Part shown: one piece after another, positions 36,407 through 46,994 of the stretch | Layout: every line of letters begins with the position of its first letter | Numbering within the stretch: the stretch's first letter is position 1 | Assembly (NCBI GenBank): GCA_039602395.1 | Contig: JBCNJP010000027.1 | Location: forward strand, 33,001,962 to 33,065,961 | Direction: 5' to 3' | DNA: 64,000 nucleotides | Origin: Deinandra increscens subsp. villosa | Lineage: Eukaryota; Streptophyta; Magnoliopsida; Asterales; Asteraceae | Translations under genes and position numbers: made by a program | Notes under the pieces: generated by a model | The model's input: the letters and a program-made list of their open reading frames with translations, nothing else | Databases searched by the model: none | What the model was told of the DNA's origin: nothing

Positions 36407-38891
36407 TCGGATTTTTTTATTAAAATCCAAGGGTTTCATACCCTTATTTCATGTAGATTTATATCATTAATATCATTCCAAGATCAAATACTTAGCATAA
36501 CATAATCTTAAACACATGAAATCACATAAAATCACATAAAATCATAGATTTCGTTCATGCATGATCATCCATGTTACTAGTTTAAGATTTCTTCAAGAAC
36601 TTGATGTTTCATCTTTGAACATTCATTAAATCTTTCACAAAACTCAAGTTTTAAGTTTAGATTTAACATGCATGTGGGTTTTTAGATGATCAAACCCTAA
36701 CCCTAAGCTCAACACACACAAACACACACTAACACACACTTCACGATTTTTGTGTGTGTGTAAGTGGGGTTTTTCACACAAATCTTTATGTGTTGAAGCT
36801 TTAACCATCCAAATCCACCATAACTTATCAATAACTTGATGTTGGTTCCTAGATTTGAAGGTGGGTTTTGAGATTTTGAAGAAACTAGATGAAGTTTCTT
36901 ACCTTGAATCTAGAGAGAGAAAGTAAGTGTTCTTGAGTGTTCTTGAGTTTTCTTGAGTTTGGATGAAGATTGATCTTGAGTGTTCTTGAGTGTGTGTGTG
37001 TGTGTTTTTAGTGTGAGAATAGAAGTAAGGTGAATGAGAGGGGGAGGGGATGTTGGGCCGTAAATAAGAGGGAGAGGGGAGGAGGTGTAAATTTTCTTTT
37101 TATTTTTTTTTAAAACTTGTTTAGGTGCATGTGTGTGTAGAGATTTTAAAAATCTAGTAATGATAACCTATCTAATTATCATTACATGCACACCACATCA
37201 CATTAATGTGATTTATTTTTACACTCCATCCACATATATACATATATATTTACGACACATACATATGCACACACATATTTCTCTTTCAATTTTTTTATAA
37301 ACTTCTAGTAACACACAGTGTATGTCGTGTTTTACGGGTATTTTTCCGAATCCAATAAATTCAAACCATTATATCAAAATTCATAATTTTAAATTACGCT
37401 CAGGACCGTATGACTAGTTTTCAGTTTCGTCGTACTTGGTCGGAGACCAAAAGTAGTGACGTTTTTACACGGTTCAAATTCATTATTGGCGTAATTTTCT
37501 CAAATTTATCACCAAACCGAATGTATAACCTTTTCTAAAGGCTCTAACTCATATACATTCATAATTTAAAACCAAACGAATTATTTTATTCGTTTCGTTA
37601 ACCGGTTCACATTTACGAGACTTTATCTAATATTATAATACTCAAATAATTCACATAATCACAATTAATTCTAATTAAATCCAAATAATTCCTAAAATTA
37701 TCATTTCTAATCTAAAATTAAAGTGACGGGTGTCACAGAGTCCGAGATAGATGAGAAAACGAGGCATGTATTGGTTCAGCCGAAGCCGATTCAAAAGAAT
37801 TTTATTCATCGGTTTAAATCTTTCATACGACCCTTTAAAACCGACAGGGAAGCTCCCGTGATTAACAGGAAACCGCGCGGGCGTCCCTCTAAGGGCAAGA
37901 ATGATATTAAGGATCCTCCTAGGCACAGCTCGTATGTACCCGAACAATCTGAGTACCAGGACAAACATGACTATGAGCAATTTAGCCAACAACCTTACGA
38001 TACACAGGAATCTTCTACCCATGATTATACATTCCGCAAGTCGGCCCGACATAGTGATTACTCCTCGTTAACTAAGGGCAACAAAAACAGTCCGAAGTCA
38101 AGAAAAGGAAAGGCTCCCATGGAAGATTGGGTCCCGGGGGACGAGGAGAAGAACAACTGGATCCGGTTCCGGGATGTTATACCGAAGATTTTTCATAAGT
38201 ACATGAAAGAAACGAAAGACGTGTTGGGTGACGGTAATTGTGGATTCCGTGCTCTGGGTGTGGGCATAGGTCTGGACGAACATGAATGGCGCGTGATTCG
38301 CACAGAACTTCTAAAGGAGCTAACCAAACACAGACGTGAACACACCGAAGACATGTTGAACTATGAAGAAATGAGAACCTGCCTCATATATGATGATATA
38401 AAGGCTGCTCCACGGGAGAATTGGCTACAAATGCCTGGGGGTGGGGGTCTTTTTGCTAACAGGTATTCATGCGTTGTTGTTTTCCTTGACACATGTAGGA
38501 ACCAAACCGTAACATTTTTCCCGACAAGGGTCTCCGCGATAGATACCAGACCTCACAGGTTTATTACCATTGCGCACGTGGCCAACATCCATTATATCAG
38601 CGTCAAGTTAACGGGGGAGTTCCCGCTTCCTTTAATGTCGTATATGTATACAAGAAGACATGAAATTTCATTAGCAATGGTAATGTGTTATTATGTTATT
38701 TGTGTTTGAAATCTAACCGTATGAATATGTAGCCGTTTTAATTTACATGTTAATATCATAAGAAATGTATTGCCTATATTAAACTTATCAAAAACTTAAT
38801 CGAAATTTTGACAAAAATCTTATTTTCCTGATTTCCTAGTAAAATTCAAAAAAAAAAAAATTTAAATAGGAGATAAATTGGCCACATAAAA

Positions 38892-39391
38892 NNNNNNNNN
38901 NNNNNNNNNNNNNNNNNNNNNNNNNNNNNNNNNNNNNNNNNNNNNNNNNNNNNNNNNNNNNNNNNNNNNNNNNNNNNNNNNNNNNNNNNNNNNNNNNNNN
39001 NNNNNNNNNNNNNNNNNNNNNNNNNNNNNNNNNNNNNNNNNNNNNNNNNNNNNNNNNNNNNNNNNNNNNNNNNNNNNNNNNNNNNNNNNNNNNNNNNNNN
39101 NNNNNNNNNNNNNNNNNNNNNNNNNNNNNNNNNNNNNNNNNNNNNNNNNNNNNNNNNNNNNNNNNNNNNNNNNNNNNNNNNNNNNNNNNNNNNNNNNNNN
39201 NNNNNNNNNNNNNNNNNNNNNNNNNNNNNNNNNNNNNNNNNNNNNNNNNNNNNNNNNNNNNNNNNNNNNNNNNNNNNNNNNNNNNNNNNNNNNNNNNNNN
39301 NNNNNNNNNNNNNNNNNNNNNNNNNNNNNNNNNNNNNNNNNNNNNNNNNNNNNNNNNNNNNNNNNNNNNNNNNNNNNNNNNNNNNNNNNNN
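38892..39391. other. Assembly gap (500 N)
   Basis: Exactly 500 unknown bases, a conventional gap length, so the true size is unknown. It lies just downstream of the OTU-coding exon and probably hides the right terminal inverted repeat of the MULE. Confidence 1.
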
Positions 39392-40549
39392 ATAAATAGG
39401 TACTAGGTGTACTGATTTGATTAGACGACATATTCAACTCTTTACAAGCTCCAATATATAAAAATGTTCACATGACAAACTATGAGGATCGAACCATAGT
39501 GAGAATTGCACCAACTGCAGTGAGGATCGAATCGTAGTGATGATTCCACCAACCATGGTGAGGATTGATATGAAATACCATATTGTACCAATAAAAGTCG
39601 ATGCAAGAAGTGTTGTGTATTTTTTTTAAGACCGGTACTCTTTAGTTGTAATACACAACTGAATTCATACACTAGCAATTTGTTGCAAATACTAAAATAT
39701 TTTTTCCTACAATTCTTGATATTCATATTTTTCATCTTCATCAAGGTATGACTCAAAATGTTTCAACTTTTATACCTCGAGAAATGAACAAGTCCTTTGG
39801 GAAGACTCTCAAAAATGTGTTTTGAAGAACTCGTATTGAACACAAACGAGTTGGCGACCCGCCTCGCGCGTTGCGGCGGGTCACCAATTTTCATCAATTA
39901 TTTTTTCGTTCAATGCATTTTGGTGGTTTATAACTTTTTAGACACGACTTGAAACTCAACTGAGAGTTTATATATGAGTATTTAGTGGATAGTCATAGAG
40001 AAGACTCGCAAAAGCTTGTGAGAATAAGCGTAGAACTGACGGGGTGAAAAAGGGCTTAAACGTGGTTTCATAAAAGACTATAACTCGGTTAAAAGATAGC
40101 ACGTGTCACTGTGTTCAGGTGAAATTGAAAAAAAAAACACGATAGACGGCATGATTCGAACCCACCACGAACTAATTATAGACCAAGACTCATACCAACA
40201 AACCAAATACACAAATATGAATACTTTTTAGAATGTCAAATAGTTAAATAAACTTTAAGAAGTGAAAGTAAAAAAAAATAAAAAATAAGTAAATTTCAAT
40301 GAACAGTAATATATGTGTCTTGACCCTTCAATTACAATTAAAATATATATAATTATCACCCACCCTCTCGTCTTGTTCGATCTATAATTTGTCTTGCATT
40401 TCTTTACTTTGAATAGTAATGGTATTTTAATTTACAAGTTTGCTTATTTTTCAATATGAAGTGTTCTTATTTATTTCTGTGAACGTTTCCTACATATATG
40501 TAATTTACAAGTGTTCTTTTTAATCTCAGATTCTAGCTCGATTGAAGAT
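39392..40549. other. Intergenic DNA right of the gap
   Basis: No gene. It contains a second copy of the GC-rich hairpin (39848-39886) and a tRNA-like word, GGGTTCGAATCATGCCG on the minus strand, near 40155. Short repeats of AGGATCGAA...ATRGTGA lie at about 39484-39560. Confidence 0.5.
39848..39886 (-). repeat. GC-rich hairpin, second copy
   Basis: The minus strand reads GGTGACCCGCCGCAACGCGC, then GGCGGGTCGCCAACTCGTTT, nearly the same as at 21844-21884. Both end in CTCGTTT. Two copies with the same downstream word suggest a shared element terminus. Confidence 0.5.
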
Positions 40550-41079
40550 GATAGAGATTAATTATATCATCTAGGCCCTCGCAGGCAAGCCCAGGCCCAT
40601 ATTTTTATTTCCTGAACTCCCCACGGGCTGGGTCAAGTCGCCGTGTCATCACAAATAAGCATGTGTGCTTACATCCTGCTCCTCATTTAATGACAGTTCT
40701 AGAAGAATGACTCATAACTAACAAACTAATGACTTACAAGGGCTTCCACCAATCAGATTTCTCCATGCAAAAGGAATATTTTCACCTGAAAGCCAGTTCA
40801 CGCGCCTTGGCCTTCACACACTGACGTCACCTCATGTGCACAAACCCTAATGCAAACTCTATAAATACTAGCTCAAATGGTATCCTTCTTTTTCATTTGA
40901 TTTTCTCTGCTCACTCTCTGAAACTCCATAATCACACACACTCCTTATTCAAGTTATTGATTCTCGCGCCGAAGGGCCGTTACAGGGAGCCTCTCTCCCT
41001 TTATTGCCCTAACGTTTTGTTTAGTGTGCAGGTTCTCAAGTAATCCTCTCATTCTTATGATCAAAGAACCAACTCCGGC
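40550..41079. repeat. LTR-like sequence with TATA-type motif
   Basis: A TATAAATAC-type box near 40860 is preceded by GCAAACCCTAATGCAAACTC and followed by a C/T-rich leader and TTCTCAAGTAATCC. This layout resembles the promoter half of a plant LTR. It is interrupted at 41080 by a hAT element and resumes at 41794. No coding region or LTR partner was found, so a diverged gene promoter is also possible. Confidence 0.35.
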
Positions 41080-41793
41080 CAGGGGCGGATCTAGGTAGTG
41101 TCCACCTGGTTCCCGGGAACCCAGTGACTCTCGGGTTTTTAGTGTAAATATATATATAATACTGGTAGTGAATCCATATATAAACTGAGAGTGAATCCTA
41201 ACTACAAAATGTCTTCTAGGTCAACTGGTTCGCGTGGCACACTTTAATGAACAGGTCCCTTGTTCGATCCCTTGCCTCATCCGTTTCTTATGTTTCTTTT
41301 TAATTAAATTTATATGCACTGAATCTTATATTAATATAATTTGAGTGAAAAATTTAACACTATCACTTTTAGCCCAATTGGTTCTGGCCGAGCATACAAA
41401 ACGAGATGGTCCTTGGTTCAATTCTTCTTGGCTCCGTACATTTTTTTGTTTAATTTTTTTTCAAACAGATTAGTTACTTATTAACTAGTGTTTTTTTACC
41501 ATCCCCGCTCAGTCTCTCTGTAAATACTAACGAGCAAGTCCCTGGTTCAATAATGCAACGATTTCAAATGATAATAACTCGTAGGAAACAACTATAGGTA
41601 CGTGTTATTTCTAATGTTCAATGACAATGTTTTCTTTAATTATTGTAACGTATACTCGTATTGTTATTGTGTTATTAACCTTAACCGACCCGAACCAAAC
41701 CGATCAAACCGAAAATGTTGATATTTAGTTGTTAGAATCCCAACCACTAAAAATTAGTGAACCCAATGAAAAAAATTCCTGGATCCGCCCCTG
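41080..41793. mobile_element. Non-autonomous hAT element, perfect 8-bp TSD
   Basis: It begins CAGGGGCGGATC and ends GGATCCGCCCCTG, flanked by ACTCCGGC on both sides (41072-41079 and 41794-41801). It has no transposase. Inside are two tRNA-promoter-like modules: TAGGTCAACTGG with TTGTTCGATCCC, and TAGCCCAATTGG (about 41372, a full A-box match) with TGGTTCAATTC about 40 bp later. Confidence 0.93.
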
Positions 41794-41801
41794 ACTCCGG
41801 C

Positions 41802-42775
41802 AACAGTGATCCGAAGAAATATTAGAGTTACGGTATGATTGGTCGGCCCAATAATCCTTGTTCTCTTCATCGATCAACTTTGAATTTAAGCAAATCTTAA
41901 ATGTACTTTGTTTACCAAAGGAACTACAATCAATATCTAGCTAGCTAAGTAGTGTTTGGTATGTAAAAATGAAGGATGAAATGCACATTTTGAAATTTAT
42001 GATGACGTCAAAATAAAAAAATAGCATGTTTGATAGCCCATTGGAATAGAATGCACCATTATATAAGGAATGTGATTCATTCAAGTCCTAAAGTTTTTTA
42101 TTCCTTGGGGGATTAGATTTTTTCGATTCTTTCAAGTAATGGAATGAAAACTTTTATTCAATTTGATTTTTTTTAAAAATTCTTATGAAAAGAAAAAAAA
42201 TAAAGTAAAAAAATACAACCATAAATGTAAAAATAAAAAATAATTAAAAATAAATAAATAAATACATATAAAATAAAAAGAAAAAACAATAAAATAAAAA
42301 CAAATAAACAAATAAATTAAAACAGGAAAAAATAAAATATTTAATATAAAATAAATTAAGAAAAAGTTAAAACTTAAAATTTTAATTTAAAAATTAAAAA
42401 AAATATAAAAATAAACAGATATACTAATTTTAAATTGAAATGTGGTAAAATTGTATTTAATTACTTTGTTTACTACTTATCAAACAACACGAAACACTGA
42501 TTTATTTGATTACCACATGGTAACCAAATAGAGCGACGGAATGATGATAATTCATTTTATTCTCTCGGCAATTTCATTTCCTAATCTATAAATTCACTCG
42601 GTCATTTAATTATTAACTTATAGCAAACAGACCCCTATAGAGTTGTCCCCATAAAATATAGCTTTTTATTAAAAAGAATAAGAATAACACTAGACAATAC
42701 TCTGTATACAAAATAAAATTCAGTAATTCTACGTCTCAACAAAAGTCATGCTCCCTAAAATAGGCCCCGTCGTAA
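41802..42775. other. AT-rich intergenic DNA
   Basis: From about 42170 to 42420 the sequence is an A-rich low-complexity tract (AAATAAAAA-type). No gene or ends were seen. Confidence 0.6.
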
Positions 42776-43561
42776 AACCATCCCGATTGCCATACAACCA
42801 AGAACCAAACCAGATAGTCCTAGCTAGCTTTTTTTTGAACGACAATGTATTTAGGATTACTGACGAGGGCCTTTTAAACCACCCACCCGATCATATCCAA
42901 GGCCAACGCCAGTTCAGGAGGAAACCTCACGTCAACTATCGGGACTGGATACCCTGGGCCTAGTCGGTGGGGGAGAAAACCCCATGGACCCCCCTCACGT
43001 TAACTTGGGTCTGGGGGAGCCCTGGGGAGCCAGCGCAATAACAGACATCAAAATGGACCCTACATCTTAAATCGCTGCTTCCAACACTCGAACCTGTGAC
43101 CTTTGGTACACAGGTAAGAGTGATGTCCATTGGGACAAATGCCCATAGACAGATAGTCCTAGCTAGCTAGGCCCTCGTCAGTAATCCTAAATACATTGTC
43201 GTTCAAAAAAAAAGCTAGCTAGGACTATCTGGTTTGGTTCTTGGTTGTATGGCAATCGGGATGGTTTTAAACCACCCACCCGATCATATCCAAGGCCAAC
43301 GCCAGTTCAGGAGGAAACCTCACGTCAACTATCGGGACTGAATACCCTGGGCCTAGTCGGTGGGGGAGAAAACCCCATGGACCCCCCTCACGTTAACTTG
43401 GGTCTGGGGGAGCCCTGGGGAGCCAACGCAATAACAGACATCAAAATGGACCCTACATCTTAAATCGCTGCTTCCAACACTCGAACCTGTGACCTTTGGT
43501 ACACAGGTAAGAGTGATGTCCATTGGGACAAATGCCCATAGACAGATAGTCCTAGCTAGCT
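42776..43561 (-). mobile_element. SINE locus: two SINE bodies with an inverted junction between them
   Basis: On the minus strand the body has a B-box-like GGTTCGAGTG preceded by an A-box-like region. The A-tail (T run on the plus strand) lies at 42829-42836. The first SINE, 42830-43149, is flanked by the 19-bp TSD CAGATAGTCCTAGCTAGCT (42811-42829 and 43150-43168). Immediately after, 43170-43267 is the inverted copy of 42776-42871, that is host flank plus TSD plus SINE tail. Then a second body in the original orientation runs to a third TSD copy at 43543-43561. The two bodies (42872-43149 and 43265-43542) are nearly identical. Confidence 0.8.
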
Positions 43562-44245
43562 ATCTAGCTAGTTTGCACACATATATGCACTCACACGCAA
43601 GATTAATCGAACACATAGGTTCTCGATCAATGGGAGGGGTTCACTTCTATTTATATATTTATATATATTTAACTAATTATAAGCACCGATTGCTAACTGC
43701 ACTTATCTACATCAACATTAAATCCCATTATAATTACACTAGTGCAAGATTATAAATAATTAATCTAGACAATTCTTATAGACGTACACCCACTACTTTT
43801 TGGCAAACATCTGCCCTACGTGTGACGTGTAGGGCTATACGTGAAATCTAACTGGGTGTTCAAACTAAGTCGTAACGCTTAGCTCTAAACGTTACAACCA
43901 TCAGACATAACCCTCACATATCGTCCTAGTGTGACGATTAGCCCTCTGCATCACGATTAGCCCTCTGCATCAGGGACCCATAATCTAAATGCATATGCAT
44001 TATATATAAAAGCTAAGTTCAATTAACATTCTAATGGCTAATAAAATTTGCAACAAACACTTGATCATCTTGCAAGTTAATTAATACAATGTTTGCATGC
44101 AACCGTACGTAATAATCTTTACCTTTAATTTTCTTTTTATGAACAACAATTTTTTCTTTTCACTAGAAGTTTTTGAACCCTCACGATTTGAAAAAACAAA
44201 ATCGTATCTAACATCAAGATATCACTACGCAAAAGGTAGCGGTCA
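43562..44245. other. Intergenic DNA
   Basis: No gene. A short tandem copy of ACGATTAGCCCTCTGCATC lies near 43934-43972. Confidence 0.6.
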
Positions 44246-44253
44246 ATCATGGA

Positions 44254-44947
44254 CAGGGGCGGATTTACTTTATCTCGACCGGGGGGGGGCGAGGCACCCG
44301 CTGAAGATTCATATATTCAGTGTAAAATTTTTAGTTTTTTCTGTAGGCCCCTATATAAAATGCTTAAGAGGCCCCTTTAGATAAAGAGAGACGGAGAGAA
44401 AGAGAGAAAAAAACTAGAAAACTTGATGATTATTTTTAGCTCCGTGAGAGATGAATGAGTTGCAGAGAAGACTGAGGTAGAAGACGACTAGTGTAAATAT
44501 AAAAATTATACATACAATTAGTAAGTGACTTGATTTGCTTGGGAAATGGAAAGACAGTACCCAAACTGTCAGAACCCAAGTTAAAGTTTTAAAATAACCT
44601 TTTAATTTAAATGAACTTTTAAAGTAAACCTTTATGTTTAATTTGGATTTTTCTTTAAAACATTGAAGTTAAGATCCCATGTTACTACATAAACATTAGT
44701 CATAAAAATATATTCGAGATGAAATAACGTGATGGTAAAATAGTGATTTTCTATTTAAAAGATTATGGATTCAAATTTTACAAAGTGTAGGTGTGGTGTT
44801 AATTTTACTTTTAAAAAACTAATTAAAAATATTAGGTATTTATTATAATATATTAAATTGAGTAGATCACTAGTGTATTTTGTTGGTTTATTAAACAAGT
44901 CGATTAATTTTTGCCCCCGCTCACTAAAAAGTCTGGATCCGCCACTG
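44254..44947. mobile_element. Non-autonomous hAT element, perfect 8-bp TSD
   Basis: It begins CAGGGGCGGATTT and ends GGATCCGCCACTG, flanked by ATCATGGA (44246-44253 and 44948-44955). It has no transposase. A G run at 44281-44290 lies near the left end. A GGATTCAAATT word near 44766 resembles a B box. Confidence 0.92.
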
Positions 44948-44969
44948 ATCATGGAGCTTGTGTGTGATC

Positions 44970-46045
44970 ATACACCTTGGGGAGGAGGTATGGTGGTGGC
45001 ATGGCTTGGAGAAGCCATGCTCACCAACCAATAGTATTCGGCCATGTCAAATCCCCACAAAATGGAGCCAAGTGAAGCCACACCACATGGTATGGTGGTG
45101 GTGTGGCTTCAAACCAAAACCGTTTTCCATATTTTTTTTTTGTTTTTTTCTTATTTAAACAACTTAATATAATAACAATGAATATAGGCTTTGTTGATCC
45201 CCCCTTTTTTCCATCTTCGGTCCAATGAATATAGGCTTTTGTCAAATTTAGCTCCTCCTCCGACGTCCAATTTTTCCCTTTTGCTCGTGAGTGAAATTTA
45301 CCTTTCTTGATCACTTGGACGTCCTCATCCATCACCTCAATTTCCTCCTCTTCTTCACCTTCTTCCTCTTCAACTTCTTCTTCATTCTCTTCTTCTTCGG
45401 TCTCGGACTCGATTGCACGCCTTGGATCTCGATATTCCGTGTTTTGGTACATGGCGTTTGACGAGGAGAATTGTTGCATTTGTGTTGAACGTGGGGGAAA
45501 AACTCCCCACGAGCCCCGTAACGACCGGATAGAAGGTCAACATAGGAATCTTGAGAATGATGCGGTTGAGGAGGGTAAAAAACCGGTTGTGGTATGTAGG
45601 GAACGGATGGTGATTGGGGTGGCGGGTTTAGGTTGGAGGGTTCACCGGAATTTCGTACCTTCGGTTTAAATTTTTTAGGGGGAGCGGGTGATTTTTTGGT
45701 GAGAGCGGGTTTTTTCTTGGATGATTTATCCAATGGTGAAGGGTTGAGAAAAATGAAAATATGAGAAAGATTGTAGAGAAGAAATAAATGTTTGTGTGTT
45801 TAAAATAGGTGAAATATGGTGGTATTTATAATGTGTTAAAAAGGTTTAAAAAAAAAAACACTAGCCGTTGTAACGGCTAGTCCAACGGTCACATTCCACC
45901 GGCTTAGCCGGGCTTCTTGAAACCGCTGGGAACCGCCGAGGAGGGAGCCGGCCATTGAACCGGGTGAGGTGGGGTGGTTAGCCGGGCGAGCCATGCGGCT
46001 CCATTTGGAACCGCATCCCGGTTTGCCAACCATACCGGGTCCCCT
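44970..46045 (-). mobile_element. PIF/Harbinger-derived element keeping part of ORF1
   Basis: Possible termini are GGGGAGGAGGTATGGTGG (about 44989) and the inverted GGGGACCCGGTATGGTTGG (ending about 46042). The right flank is TTA but the left is CTT, so the TSD is not clean. It contains the Myb/SANT-like ORF on the minus strand. The transposase is absent. The GC-rich 45900-46040 block on the right is subterminal. Confidence 0.5.
45200..45733 (-). pseudogene. Myb/SANT-like ORF1 of a Harbinger element
   Basis: It starts MDKSSKKKPALTKKSP, is Pro-rich for about 60 residues (YIPQPVFYPPQP), then shifts frame near 45440-45470 into an acidic Glu-rich stretch followed by KGKNWTSEEELNLTKAYIHW. That last block is the first helix region of the trihelix/SANT-like domain of Harbinger ORF1 proteins. 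The ORF then runs into the element 3' end, so the rest of the DNA-binding domain is missing. In autonomous elements this protein cooperates with the transposase in DNA binding and nuclear import. Confidence 0.7.
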
Positions 46046-46725
46046 TATAACCAACACTCAAAAACGTACTTTCTTTAAACTCTGTGCGTATAATTTTGGT
46101 CAGGAAAATGTCTTACATTATCAGCATTGGCCATGCGCCTTTATTTTTACCAGTTTAAAAATAAATAAATTAAAGGCCTAGTCATATTTTTACAAGTCAG
46201 ATGCCACCATGTTATGTCACATTCGATAAACAGTAGCAGTATCACTATATATGTAGGCCAAATACTATGACCATTTTTCTCAATAATCATTGGTGGGTAC
46301 TCGCTAAAATTAGGTCATTGTTTTTAGCATATTGCATACAACTATTTTTGATTTGTCTCCTAATGGATCTAGCTAACTCCTCGTTAATTAAGACCCTACC
46401 GCTTATTAGAATCGTTCGATCATATGAATGGATGGTACGTACGGTACGTTAACAAAAGATAGAATATTCAAAAGAAAATTATGGTATGATCGAAAGGAAT
46501 GTGTAAGGTTAATTTGTTAAGGAGATTGGAATCGAAAGAGAAAGGAAACAAAATATATTATGATTATTTAAAAATTGTTTTAGAATTCATGGAGTTAGAT
46601 AATACAAAATTAAAAGACATATTTATTTATTCATTGATTTAAATTTTGTAAATGAGAGACAAATATCTTGAGCAGCTGTAAAATGTAAATTTTAGGTATA
46701 ATATTTATTTTTAATACCTAAATAT
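46046..46725. other. Intergenic DNA
   Basis: No gene or element ends recognised. Confidence 0.5.
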
Positions 46726-46733
46726 TTAAATAA

Positions 46734-46986
46734 GGCCCTAGCTATATTCACAGATTATTTTGTTAAATAAAAAGAAGATCCCCACGGTCGTTTAGGGCCA
46801 AACTGGCCGTTTGGTTTTTTTATTTATTTAAATATGACAAAACCACAGCCCCCCCTGAGTTTTAAGGGGTCGTTTTGGCCCAAACGACCTAATTAAAAAA
46901 AATCCCAAATGACCAGTTTGGCCCCAAACGACCCATGGGGATCCTCTTTTTCTTTAGCAAAAATGATTGTGTATTTATAGTAACCC
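46734..46986. mobile_element. Long-TIR MITE with 8-bp TSD
   Basis: The two halves are inverted copies over about 110 bp: AGGGCCAAACTGGCCGTTTGG at the inner left, and its counterpart AATGACCAGTTTGGCCCCAA at the right. Imperfect similarity extends outward to the ends. TTAAATAA flanks both sides (46726-46733 and 46987-46994). It is a MULE or hAT derivative. It shares the word GGTCGTTT with the array at 31368-31630. Confidence 0.75.
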
Positions 46987-46994
46987 TTAAATAA

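Larger units (their letters stand above)
33981..37737. mobile_element. Solo-LTR-like insertion with 5-bp TSD
   Basis: It begins TGTAACATCCC and ends GGGTGTCACA, the TG...CA form of an LTR, and is flanked by GAGTC on both sides (33976-33980 and 37738-37742). Removing it restores the MULE-OTU frame, which confirms the borders. No gag or pol remains in 3.76 kb, and no internal LTR pair was found, so a large solo LTR (Ty3/gypsy-like ends) enlarged by later insertions is most likely. A foldback MITE at about 35946-36360 sits inside it. Confidence 0.85.
31779..38709 (+). pseudogene. Mutator-like element ORF: FAR1-type domain, MULE transposase, SWIM finger and OTU protease
   Basis: Exons run 31779-32138, 32225-33285, 33362-33808 and 33884-33980, then after the LTR insertion 37738-38709. 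Introns are short (75-86 bp) with GT-AG sites in phase. In order: an Asn/Gly/Asp-rich N-terminus; a FAR1-like DNA-binding region (WCDRSGFYRG... NHEHNHEPS); the MULE transposase core (HILGIDATYGTN, IVTDKDIAL, CRWHIEQN); a SWIM-like Cys cluster (GCACNVW...FPCSCRL); a basic linker with an AT-hook-like PRGRP; and an OTU cysteine-protease domain with DGNCGFRAL and a later HYISVKL. Damage: in-frame TAG at 32255 and 33478, frameshifts near 32433 and 32823, and the LTR insertion. The catalytic Asp, Cys and His of the OTU domain appear intact. Not active as a whole. Confidence 0.88.

Noticed and set aside
38862..39437. 191-codon ORF
   Set aside because: It is open only because it runs through 500 unknown bases.
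42748..43463. ORFs in the SINE locus
   Set aside because: They lie inside SINE bodies and are duplicated with them. No protein family is recognisable.
44970..46045. Confident TTA target duplication for the second Harbinger element
   Set aside because: The right flank is TTA but the left flank is CTT, so borders remain provisional.
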